In this document: piece after piece, positions 1-5,324 of the stretch
Position numbering within the stretch: position 1 is the first letter of the stretch
Layout: every line of letters begins with the position of its first letter
NCBI GenBank assembly: GCA_023436305.1
Contig: JAEZJQ010000119.1
Span: 1 to 5,507, forward strand
From: Bacillota bacterium
Lineage (GTDB): Bacteria > Bacillota > UBA4882 > UBA8346
DNA: 5,507 nucleotides
Reading direction: 5' to 3'
Program-made: the position numbers and the translations under genes
Notes under the pieces: model-generated
The model's input: only the letters and a program-made list of their open reading frames with translations
Database searches by the model: none
Told to the model about the DNA's origin: nothing

Positions 1-642
1 TGGATGGCTCCAAATACTCCAGGGAAACAGATTCCAAGTCATGGAACCGATCAGTTCGGAGAACGATATGCTTTTGACTTTTTACAGGTTGACTGGGAAA
101 GAAAAGGAATGCCTTTTTATAATGCCAATTGGTTACGGTATCTCTTCTTTGGTGTTCCTCTAAATAAATGTTATTGCTGGGGCAAAGAAGTATACGCGCC
201 TTGTGATGGAGAAATTATCAAAGCCGAAGATGGTTACAAGGAAAGACAGAGAGTACATTTGGTTTCTGATTTGTTTATCGTTTTAAAGAACGCTTTTACA
301 TTTAATCCAAAGAAAGACGGAATGCAGCCTGTTGCAGGCAATTATATCATTATGAAATGCAATAACAATGTTTATGCCGCATTCGCACATCTGCAAACAG
401 GGTCAATTACGGTTTCAGTTGGCCAACGTGTGAAAAAAGGTCATATTCTGGGGAAAGTAGGACATTCCGGTAATTCAACAACGCCGCATCTGCACTTTCA
501 GCTCATGGACAGGAGTGATTTACTCTCAGCAAAAGGGATTCCATGTGCTTTTGAGCGGTATGATTTACTTCAAGACGGTGAATGGAAAACAGGATATGAA
601 AGAGTTCCTTCGGATAAGGACCGAATCCGATTGAATGGATGA
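1..642 (+). CDS. M23-family zinc metallopeptidase, 3' part (5' end outside window)
   Basis: LytM/M23-type peptidase domain; such enzymes cut peptide cross-links of peptidoglycan. Residues are counted from the ATG at 4. The core reads YAPCDGEII (residues 64-72), then a conserved His129 (AHLQTG), then GHSGNST and an HxH motif (His162-Leu-His164). These match the catalytic and zinc-binding histidines of LytM. The N-terminal metal motif is altered: Asp25 (RYAFDF) aligns with the Asp ligand, but the position four residues before it, normally His, is Arg21. His13 (SHGTD) may replace it. The frame is open to the left edge, with a Trp codon before the ATG. My recollection of relatives is that a Trp-x-Ala-Pro-Asn stretch lies inside the protein, so I treat the gene as cut by the window rather than starting at 4. 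No signal peptide is visible in this part. The gene looks AT-richer than the genes to its right. The exact substrate is unknown. Confidence 0.8.
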   Translation, partial: WMAPNTPGKQIPSHGTDQFGERYAFDFLQVDWERKGMPFYNANWLRYLFFGVPLNKCYCWGKEVYAPCDGEIIKAEDGYKERQRVHLVSDLFIVLKNAFTFNPKKDGMQPVAGNYIIMKCNNNVYAAFAHLQTGSITVSVGQRVKKGHILGKVGHSGNSTTPHLHFQLMDRSDLLSAKGIPCAFERYDLLQDGEWKTGYERVPSDKDRIRLNG

Positions 643-721
643 ATTGCCACCTCAGTAATAATATAAAAATTAGCCTTGAACTCGGCCCAGAGCCGCGGAA
701 ATCATAAAGGAGTGTTCCCCT

Positions 722-1159
722 ATGATTCGAGAAGCCGAAACAACCGACCGGGACGCCATCCACAGCTTATACCAGGCCTTGTGTCCCGATGCGCCGGTTA
801 AAGTGCTTCCGGAACGGATCACGGAACTCAAAGCTGATCCCAACAACTTTCTCTTTGTTTACGAGATGGACGGAAATATTACCGGAACGGTTTTTCTCAC
901 CATCTGCCTAAGCCCCATGTTTGGATTTCAACCCTTTGGATTGATTGAGTATTTCATCGTCGCCGAAAATTATCGCCGACGGAGATTTGGCAGCCAACTA
1001 ACCGACCATGTGATTCAAGTCTGCCGGGATAAGAAATGCACCCGGATTATTTTATTAAGCAATGACCACCGCCAGGAAGCCCATGCGTTTTATGAAAGTA
1101 AAGGCTTTAGCAGTTCCGGAAAAGTTGGATTCGCAAAATATTTAAATCGAAAAAAATAA
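722..1159 (+). CDS. GNAT family N-acetyltransferase
   Basis: A 145-residue single-domain GNAT protein, the usual size for this fold, expected to transfer an acetyl group from acetyl-CoA to an amine. The N-terminus (MIREAETTDRDAI) is the typical first strand and helix. Motif A follows beta-4 (IEYFIVAENY, 75-84) as RRRRFGSQL (85-93). This is the pyrophosphate-binding loop Q/R-x-x-G-x-G/A with Arg88 in place of the first Gly and Gly90 kept. Motif B is HAFYESKGF (121-129), where Tyr124 is the usual general acid. The start is supported by AAAGGAG at 706-712, nine bases before the ATG. The 79-base gap to the upstream peptidase shows no clear terminator and no convincing promoter. A 75-base gap separates it from the downstream membrane-protein gene, so the two may be co-transcribed. 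The substrate cannot be told from sequence; cytoplasmic location is inferred. Confidence 0.85.
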   Translation: MIREAETTDRDAIHSLYQALCPDAPVKVLPERITELKADPNNFLFVYEMDGNITGTVFLTICLSPMFGFQPFGLIEYFIVAENYRRRRFGSQLTDHVIQVCRDKKCTRIILLSNDHRQEAHAFYESKGFSSSGKVGFAKYLNRKK

Positions 1160-1220
1160 GCCGCAAAATAATCCAAAATACCAAAAAATTTGCCGATGAT
1201 GATATCAAGATTCCCGGCGT

Positions 1221-1226
1221 GGAGGT
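1221..1226 (+). promoter_or_regulatory. Ribosome binding site setting the start at 1235
   Basis: GGAGGT lies eight bases before the ATG at 1235. An in-frame ATG at 1190 would add 15 residues (MPMMISRFPAW...) but has no ribosome binding site and would place this strong one inside the gene. I therefore start the protein at 1235. The same bases run into TATAAT (1226-1231), which I regard as chance. Confidence 0.75.
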
Positions 1227-1234
1227 ATAATACA

Positions 1235-1732
1235 ATGAATGATGAAAAAGTCTGGGCGAAAATACCCCTGACCAAACTATCCAAAGCCCCTTTACTAACC
1301 TTTGTGGCCATTGGATTCGCACCGTTAATCCAAAGTCTTTTTGATAAGAAACCGGTTCCGATTGAAGAAACCTTAATTTTATGGGCCGTGTTGATAATTT
1401 TATACCGGATCATCGCCCTATGGAAACTTGTCATTGCCACCGACAGGCAGGGTCTCCATATCCGAAGCGGTTTCAAAGATGAATTAATCCGGTGGGAGAA
1501 TTTTCACAACTATTTTGTCAATGAGGACCAGGTAGTGATTTATACCCATGAAAACACACCGCCTTATACGGTGAATTTTCAATTTCTACAAGAAAAAGAT
1601 TCGTTTATTGAATTACTCTGGAGTAAGTTACAAAAAATAGAAACCATTGAATGTTTAAACTGCGGAGAACCCATCAAACCGGATCAAAATAACTGCCCCA
1701 ATTGCAACTGGACCTGGGAAAAGCCTGAATGA
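1235..1732 (+). CDS. Membrane protein: two helices, PH-like domain, C-terminal zinc ribbon
   Basis: A 165-residue protein of unknown function. Two hydrophobic segments lie close together (about 19-36 and 46-67), joined by a short polar turn (DKKPVPIEE), suggesting a membrane hairpin. Residues about 67-135 then read IATDRQGLHI...DELIRWENF. This pattern of an 'x-TD-x-GL' strand followed by an 'I-x-W-E' strand is seen in bacterial PH-like domains placed after two membrane helices. The C-terminus carries Cys140-x-x-Cys143-Gly and Cys154-x-x-Cys157, a compact zinc ribbon of the CxNCGxxI...CPxCxW type. Most of the protein is probably cytosolic, with the ribbon as a binding or structural module. It sits between an acetyltransferase gene and a gene for a 39-residue membrane protein, in one direction. 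I do not recognise a named family. Coding status is firm from the ribosome binding site and domain pattern; the PH-like call is inference. Confidence 0.8.
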   Translation: MNDEKVWAKIPLTKLSKAPLLTFVAIGFAPLIQSLFDKKPVPIEETLILWAVLIILYRIIALWKLVIATDRQGLHIRSGFKDELIRWENFHNYFVNEDQVVIYTHENTPPYTVNFQFLQEKDSFIELLWSKLQKIETIECLNCGEPIKPDQNNCPNCNWTWEKPE

Positions 1733-1776
1733 ATCCATCTATCCCGGTTTAACCTTCATTTTCACAAAAGCAGTTT

Positions 1777-1782
1777 AGGAGG
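1777..1782 (+). promoter_or_regulatory. Consensus ribosome binding site of the 39-residue gene
   Basis: A full AGGAGG lies five bases before the ATG at 1788. It is one of the strongest ribosome binding sites in the window and the main reason for accepting such a short reading frame as a gene. Confidence 0.75.
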
Positions 1783-1787
1783 CAAAT

Positions 1788-1907
1788 ATGAATGAACTGA
1801 AGAAAATTAAAAAGCGGATCTGGATAGGATTCGTTGTGGTGGTAAGCATTTTTGGAATCCTGGCCTTTTTGGGACATTTCTTTTTCAAGTTATTTTTGGA
1901 GAAATAA
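1788..1907 (+). CDS. 39-residue single-pass membrane protein
   Basis: A short gene of 39 codons plus stop. The product starts with a strongly basic amphipathic stretch (MNELKKIKKR), continues with one hydrophobic span (about residues 11-33, rich in Val, Ile, Phe and Gly), and ends KLFLEK. By the positive-inside rule the N-terminus should face the cytoplasm. A consensus ribosome binding site lies five bases upstream, and a strong hairpin terminator begins 17 bases after the stop, so the gene is framed by both expected signals. It lies 55 bases after the PH-like/zinc-ribbon gene with no terminator between, and may be the last gene of that unit. I recognise no family. A regulator or subunit of a membrane complex, or a small sporulation-associated membrane protein, would all fit equally. 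A type I toxin-like peptide is conceivable, but I see no antisense RNA promoter to support it. Confidence 0.6.
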   Translation: MNELKKIKKRIWIGFVVVVSIFGILAFLGHFFFKLFLEK

Positions 1908-1924
1908 AAAGAGTTCCGATAAAA

Positions 1925-1966
1925 AACCCGGGAAAGCAAACGCCTTCGGCGTCGCTCACCCGGGTT
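1925..1966. terminator. Nested-hairpin bidirectional terminator
   Basis: A perfect 8-bp stem AACCCGGG (1925-1932) / CCCGGGTT (1959-1966) encloses a 3-bp helix (AGC 1935-1937 / GCT 1954-1956) and a 5-bp helix ACGCC/GGCGT (1940-1944 / 1948-1952) with a three-base loop. Read on the - strand it runs into six T residues (1926-1921), a good intrinsic terminator for pfp, whose stop lies about 30 bases before it. On the + strand it is followed by the looser T-rich run CATTATTTTACTTT, so it probably also ends the unit closing with the 39-residue gene. Confidence 0.8.
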
Positions 1967-1996
1967 CATTATTTTACTTTAAAATATTACTCCATA

Positions 1997-3217
1997 TTAC
2001 TTTCGATTCAAAATCTTGTCGATCATGGGCGCGCGGAGCCGGTCGGCGGATTGCAATCCCGAACCCAAAAGCGGTCTGACGTAATATTTATAGGCGTCGG
2101 TGACGTTATTGCCTTCCGCATTAATGAATTCATCCGGCATATGGCGAGTCTTTCCAGCCACTTCCTTCAGTGGAGTGATCTTATAATCCACGGAATAATA
2201 GCCGGTCCGGTGAATGGTGATGGAACCGTCCGAGTTATGCCAGATAGCAAACTGGGCCGCTTTCTCGCCCACTTCCCGGGCTTCATGCTGGTCCACATCG
2301 GAGACGCAACCAAAGAATGAACGTTGCAAATAGCCGAAAGTATCCGAACGGACCCGTTTAATATTCAGCTTATCCTTCACGTAATTGGCCAGTAAATCTC
2401 CCAACGCGCCGGTACCGGAAAGCTGGACATTGCCGTGGGCATCCTTCTCCACATTGGAAACCAGTTGAGTGATAATCGGATTTCCTTTTGCATCGGAAAT
2501 GCCTTCCGATACGATAATCAGACACCGGCCCAGTTTATCATAAGTGGCTTTGACATCCCTCGCGAATTTATCCATATCAAAAGCTCTTTCCGGAAGATAA
2601 ATGAGATGTGGACCATCATCCGGATACTTTTGGGCGATACAAGAAGCGGCGGTCAAGAAACCGGCATGCCGGCCCATGACGACTCCGATATAAACGCCCG
2701 GCAGAGCCCGGTTATCCAGATTGGCTCCAATGGTTGCCTGAGCCACGAACCGGGCCGCGGAACCGAAACCAGGGGTATGGTCATTGACCATCAGATCATT
2801 GTCAATGGTCTTCGGAATATGAATGGCGCGGAATTCATAATCGGATTGCTCCGCTTGTTCATTTACGATCCGAACCGTATCCGCCGAATCGTTGCCGCCG
2901 ATGTAGAAAAAATAGCGAACATCGTGAGCCTTGAATACTTCGAAGATCTCCTTGCAATATTTCTCATCCGGCTTATCACGGGTGGATAACAAAGCCGAGG
3001 ATGGAGTAATGGCCACTTGCTCCAAATTATGCGTGGTTTCCTGGGTTAAATCAAGAAAATCCTCATTAACAATCCCCTTAACTCCATTAACCGCCCCGTA
3101 CACCTTGGTTATCTGAGAAAACTTCCGTGACTCCAGAACAACTCCCACCAGTGACTGGTTAATCACCGCGGTAGGCCCTCCGCCTTGAGCCACAACGACT
3201 TTACCTTCAAGTTTCAT
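1997..3217 (-). CDS. pfp: Diphosphate--fructose-6-phosphate 1-phosphotransferase (PPi-dependent phosphofructokinase)
   Basis: A 406-residue cytosolic phosphofructokinase that reversibly phosphorylates fructose 6-phosphate to the 1,6-bisphosphate. Motifs in order: the phosphoryl-donor loop AQGGGPTAVIN (10-20), GGNDS (107-111), the catalytic PKTIDND (135-141, with Asp139 as base), the sugar-phosphate loop MGRHAG (181-186), and SEGIS (237-241). Two positions decide the donor. ATP enzymes have Gly in GGDGS and Gly in PGTIDND; here they are Asp110 and Lys136, the established signature of PPi use. The usual GGDD is GGND here, which I recall from one subgroup of about 400-residue PPi enzymes. The start is ATG 3217, six bases after GGGAGG; a TTG at 3238 would put that site inside the gene. 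Its own terminator follows, so it is probably monocistronic. A palindrome precedes its ribosome binding site. The PPi call is strong; direction in the cell is unknown. Confidence 0.93.
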   Translation of the reverse strand: MKLEGKVVVAQGGGPTAVINQSLVGVVLESRKFSQITKVYGAVNGVKGIVNEDFLDLTQETTHNLEQVAITPSSALLSTRDKPDEKYCKEIFEVFKAHDVRYFFYIGGNDSADTVRIVNEQAEQSDYEFRAIHIPKTIDNDLMVNDHTPGFGSAARFVAQATIGANLDNRALPGVYIGVVMGRHAGFLTAASCIAQKYPDDGPHLIYLPERAFDMDKFARDVKATYDKLGRCLIIVSEGISDAKGNPIITQLVSNVEKDAHGNVQLSGTGALGDLLANYVKDKLNIKRVRSDTFGYLQRSFFGCVSDVDQHEAREVGEKAAQFAIWHNSDGSITIHRTGYYSVDYKITPLKEVAGKTRHMPDEFINAEGNNVTDAYKYYVRPLLGSGLQSADRLRAPMIDKILNRK

Positions 3218-3223
3218 GCGTAA

Positions 3224-3229
3224 CCTCCC
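3224..3229 (-). promoter_or_regulatory. Ribosome binding site setting the pfp start
   Basis: GGGAGG on the - strand, within AGGGAGGTT, six bases before ATG 3217. It rules out the upstream in-frame TTG at 3238, which would add seven residues (MSKGRLR) before the conserved N-terminus. Confidence 0.8.
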
Positions 3230-3235
3230 TTTGCT

Positions 3236-3251
3236 CAATAATGCATTATTG
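3236..3251. promoter_or_regulatory. Perfect 16-bp palindrome, candidate operator of pfp
   Basis: CAATAATGCATTATTG is its own reverse complement over all 16 bases. It lies between the probable -10 element (3276-3271) and the ribosome binding site (3229-3224), in the expected 5' untranslated region. It could be bound by a dimeric regulator, or form an RNA hairpin just before the ribosome binding site. No matching regulator gene is in the window. Confidence 0.4.
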
Positions 3252-3270
3252 TACTTTAAAAGACAAAAAA

Positions 3271-3276
3271 ATTATA
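3271..3276 (-). promoter_or_regulatory. Probable -10 element for pfp
   Basis: An exact TATAAT on the - strand, 53 bases before the pfp start codon and downstream of the preceding gene's terminator. The bases 16-18 upstream (AAAAAT region) do not resemble TTGACA and there is no TGn extension. The -35 is therefore weak or activator-dependent, and the call rests on the -10 hexamer and its position. Confidence 0.4.
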
Positions 3277-3340
3277 ACCGTTTCTATTTTACCATTTTTG
3301 ATTCCCGTTGCAAGCAGAAAATTCAAATGGGCAATAAAAA

Positions 3341-3369
3341 ACCTTGCTAATGGTGATCATTAACAAGGT
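3341..3369 (-). terminator. Intrinsic terminator of the chemoreceptor gene
   Basis: On the - strand a 12-position stem with one mismatch (ACCTTG...CAAGGT outside, TAATG/CATTA inside, five-base loop at 3353-3357) is followed directly by TTTTTATTG. It begins about 40 bases after the stop of the chemoreceptor gene and separates it from pfp. Confidence 0.85.
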
Positions 3370-3410
3370 AATCAGCGGTGGTTAATCAATATAACCAGTG
3401 GAATCAGTGG

Positions 3411-5162
3411 TCAAAACTTCTCCCAGTCGTCACCCAAAAACTCTTCTTTCCATGGGCTGATACGTTTTTCCGGAATCGGTTTGAAACTCACATTGGAGTT
3501 ATTTAAACCGGCCGGTCTTTTTTGATGGTCTTCCCGTAAACGGATTATTTTAAATTGATAGACCATCTGGCCCAGGTTCTTGGCCTCCTCGTTCAAAAAA
3601 TGGCTGGAGGCGACAATCTCCTCAACCATGGCCGCGTTTTGCTGGGTGACTTGACTTAAATGTTGAAGGGAAATTTGAATTTGATTAATGGCCGCTGATT
3701 GTTCGGTAGACGCCGAAGCCACTTCCGAAATCGCATCCGAAGTCCGTTTGGTGTTTTCCACGATCTTTTGGAGCATTTCCGTGGATTGCCGGACCAATTG
3801 GTCACCCTTCTCGATTCGCTTTACGCTTTCGGATATTAGCTGTTCAATCTGTCGGGAAGATTCCGCGGTTCGCCCCGCTAAATTGCGTACCTCGGCGGCC
3901 ACCACCGCAAATCCCCTGCCGTGTTCCCCGGCTCTGGCAGCCTCCACCGCCGCGTTTAAGGCTAACAGGTTGGTCTGAAACGCGATATCATTCACCACTT
4001 TAATGATCTCCACGATCTGCTTGCTGCCGGCGGAGATTTCCCGCATGGCGTCATTGGTTTCCTTAATTGAATTTTCACCCGCTTTAACCGCTTGCAGAGT
4101 CGACCAGGACATGGTGTCGGCCTCCTTGGAATGTTCAGCCGACAGGTGGACCGTGGAGTTAATCTCTTCCATGGTGGCTGATATTTCTTCCAGGGTTGAC
4201 GCTTGTTCCTGGGTACGCTGGGAAAGATTCTGGTTTCCGTCGGCGATTTCCCGGGAAACATTTTCTACCTGCTCCGCCGTTCCAAGTATTCCGGAGATCA
4301 TGGCGGCCAGATTATCCTTCATTTTTTGAAGTCCGGCGGCCATGTATCCTATCTCGTCGTTACTTTTCACCTTGATATCCGAGACCAAATCCCCGCCCAC
4401 CATCCGCTTCACACTTTCGGCCATAGCCGCCACCGGACGGGTAATCGAGCGCTTAATATACCAAAATACCACCCCGGAAACCAGGAGCAACAACACCACT
4501 GTAATGATAATGACTGTTCCGGCGGTCTGGGTTTTAGTTTCCGCAATAATGGCGCCAATTTCTTGATTGGCTTGTTGAAAGGTTGATAAATAGCTTCCGG
4601 TGATCAATACAGCCTCCAGGCTACCCAATGTCAGGGGTATCCCATAGGATCGTTTCGATTCCATCCGATGGGTCACCGGGTTTTCCCAGATATACGATAC
4701 AAAGCCACCGCCCTTTCGGGCGCACTTGATTAATTCCTGTATCACCTTTACTCCGTTAGGGTCCGTAAGGTCCCAGGCAGTGGTTCCTTCCTGGGAGATA
4801 TCGTCCGGAGCCACCAGCCGGACTCCATCATATTGAATCAATGCGAAATAGCCATTATTGCCATATCGTGCCGTTCTGACGGCATTTTTTATGGATCCCA
4901 CCATGTCCGCCTCTTCGGCGTTTGCATTGCGATTATCATATAATGTCTGTAGCGCCAAGGCCATGGACTGCACCGAATATTGAATTTGTTTATCCACTTC
5001 CGTACCCAGCCGTTTCTCCACGGTCGTCCGGATTACATCGGTGAACTGGTTCATTGTCCGGAAAAAAGATATTGATAAGAAAAGAGCCGGGATGAATATC
5101 CCGAATAAAATAAACAACAACAGCTTTCTGTTGATATGTCCGTATTTCATCTGTTTATCCAT
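3411..5162 (-). CDS. Methyl-accepting chemotaxis protein with a Cache sensor and CheR-docking tail
   Basis: A 583-residue transmembrane chemoreceptor that senses an external ligand and controls CheA through CheW. Order: cytoplasmic start, membrane helix 1 (about 13-35), an extracellular single-Cache domain of the sCache_2 type (about 40-205; ARYGNNGYFALI at 98-109, GGGFVSYIWENP at 151-162), membrane helix 2 (214-236), HAMP (237-290), and a signalling coiled coil (300-540). The hairpin tip is the near-invariant IAFQTNLLALNAAVEAARAG (393-412) followed by GRGFAVVAAEVRNLA. Compared with my memory of E. coli Tsr, the coiled coil aligns without gaps, so it belongs to the 36-heptad class. A flexible 40-residue tail ends in DWEKF (579-583), matching the xWxxF docking pentapeptide of CheR/CheB. 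The start is ATG 5162, seven bases after GGAG. The ligand is unknown; sCache_2 receptors often bind small organic acids. No che genes are nearby, so this is an orphan receptor. Confidence 0.95.
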   Translation of the reverse strand: MDKQMKYGHINRKLLLFILFGIFIPALFLSISFFRTMNQFTDVIRTTVEKRLGTEVDKQIQYSVQSMALALQTLYDNRNANAEEADMVGSIKNAVRTARYGNNGYFALIQYDGVRLVAPDDISQEGTTAWDLTDPNGVKVIQELIKCARKGGGFVSYIWENPVTHRMESKRSYGIPLTLGSLEAVLITGSYLSTFQQANQEIGAIIAETKTQTAGTVIIITVVLLLLVSGVVFWYIKRSITRPVAAMAESVKRMVGGDLVSDIKVKSNDEIGYMAAGLQKMKDNLAAMISGILGTAEQVENVSREIADGNQNLSQRTQEQASTLEEISATMEEINSTVHLSAEHSKEADTMSWSTLQAVKAGENSIKETNDAMREISAGSKQIVEIIKVVNDIAFQTNLLALNAAVEAARAGEHGRGFAVVAAEVRNLAGRTAESSRQIEQLISESVKRIEKGDQLVRQSTEMLQKIVENTKRTSDAISEVASASTEQSAAINQIQISLQHLSQVTQQNAAMVEEIVASSHFLNEEAKNLGQMVYQFKIIRLREDHQKRPAGLNNSNVSFKPIPEKRISPWKEEFLGDDWEKF

Positions 5163-5194
5163 CTTCAGTCTCCATTCTCATATTCCTGTTATTT

Positions 5195-5221
5195 TTATCG
5201 ACTTTTTCCGGGAACAACTTA
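5195..5221 (-). promoter_or_regulatory. Sigma-28/sigma-D-like promoter of the chemoreceptor gene
   Basis: On the - strand GTCGATAA (5202-5195) matches seven of eight bases of the flagellar-sigma -10 consensus GCCGATAA. TAAG (5221-5218) matches three of four bases of the -35 core TAAA, at exactly the consensus 15-base spacing. Transcription would begin some 25 bases before the start codon. A second -10-like octamer, TCCGATAT (5236-5229), has no good -35 partner. The downstream gene is a chemoreceptor, the kind of gene this sigma factor usually controls. Confidence 0.5.
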
Positions 5222-5246
5222 ATAAAAAATATCGGAATGAAAATTA

Positions 5247-5270
5247 GGCCGGTACATATTCATACCGGCC
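5247..5270 (-). terminator. Intrinsic terminator of sspH
   Basis: A perfect 8-bp stem, GGCCGGTA / TACCGGCC, with an eight-base loop. On the - strand it is followed by TAATTTTCATT. It lies about 55 bases after the sspH stop and just before the chemoreceptor promoter region. The T run is interrupted, so termination may be moderate. The + strand flank is not T-rich. Confidence 0.65.
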
Positions 5271-5324
5271 CTGCGTAATCGCTCACGTTTCCTGATGGGG
5301 TGATAATCCCCCGGTTTTACGGAT

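Noticed and set aside
1226..1231. TATAAT directly before the gene at 1235
   Set aside because: Transcription from it would begin after the start codon, and it overlaps the ribosome binding site, so it cannot serve that gene.
1090..1476. A 128-codon - strand open frame between the acetyltransferase and the membrane protein
   Set aside because: It overlaps both well-supported + strand genes, lacks a ribosome binding site, and its translation has no domain pattern.
2435..2989. A 184-codon open frame on the + strand
   Set aside because: It lies wholly opposite pfp, which has strong family motifs, and has no ribosome binding site or recognisable domain. It is the antisense shadow of pfp.
3273..3286. 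A catabolite-response (cre)-like site over the pfp -10 region
   Set aside because: TAGAAACGGTTATA matches only 8 of the 11 fixed consensus positions and misses the outer TG/CA symmetry, so it is too weak to report.
3370..3412. Near-repeat AATCAGCGGTGGT / AATCAGTGGTC after the chemoreceptor gene
   Set aside because: Only two short imperfect copies in a spacer; no array or site type is recognisable.
4003..4586. Several overlapping + strand open frames of 74-127 codons
   Set aside because: They are opposite the chemoreceptor coiled coil, whose codon bias creates open antisense frames. No start signals or protein-like composition are seen.
5229..5254. A second sigma-28-like promoter with TCCGATAT as -10
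   Set aside because: The -10 is good, but the bases 15 upstream do not resemble TAAA and the site overlaps the sspH terminator stem. The site at 5195-5221 is better.
5297..5311. A GGGG-N7-CCCC mini-hairpin after sspH
   Set aside because: Only four base pairs with no T run. The real terminator is the 8-bp stem at 5247-5270.
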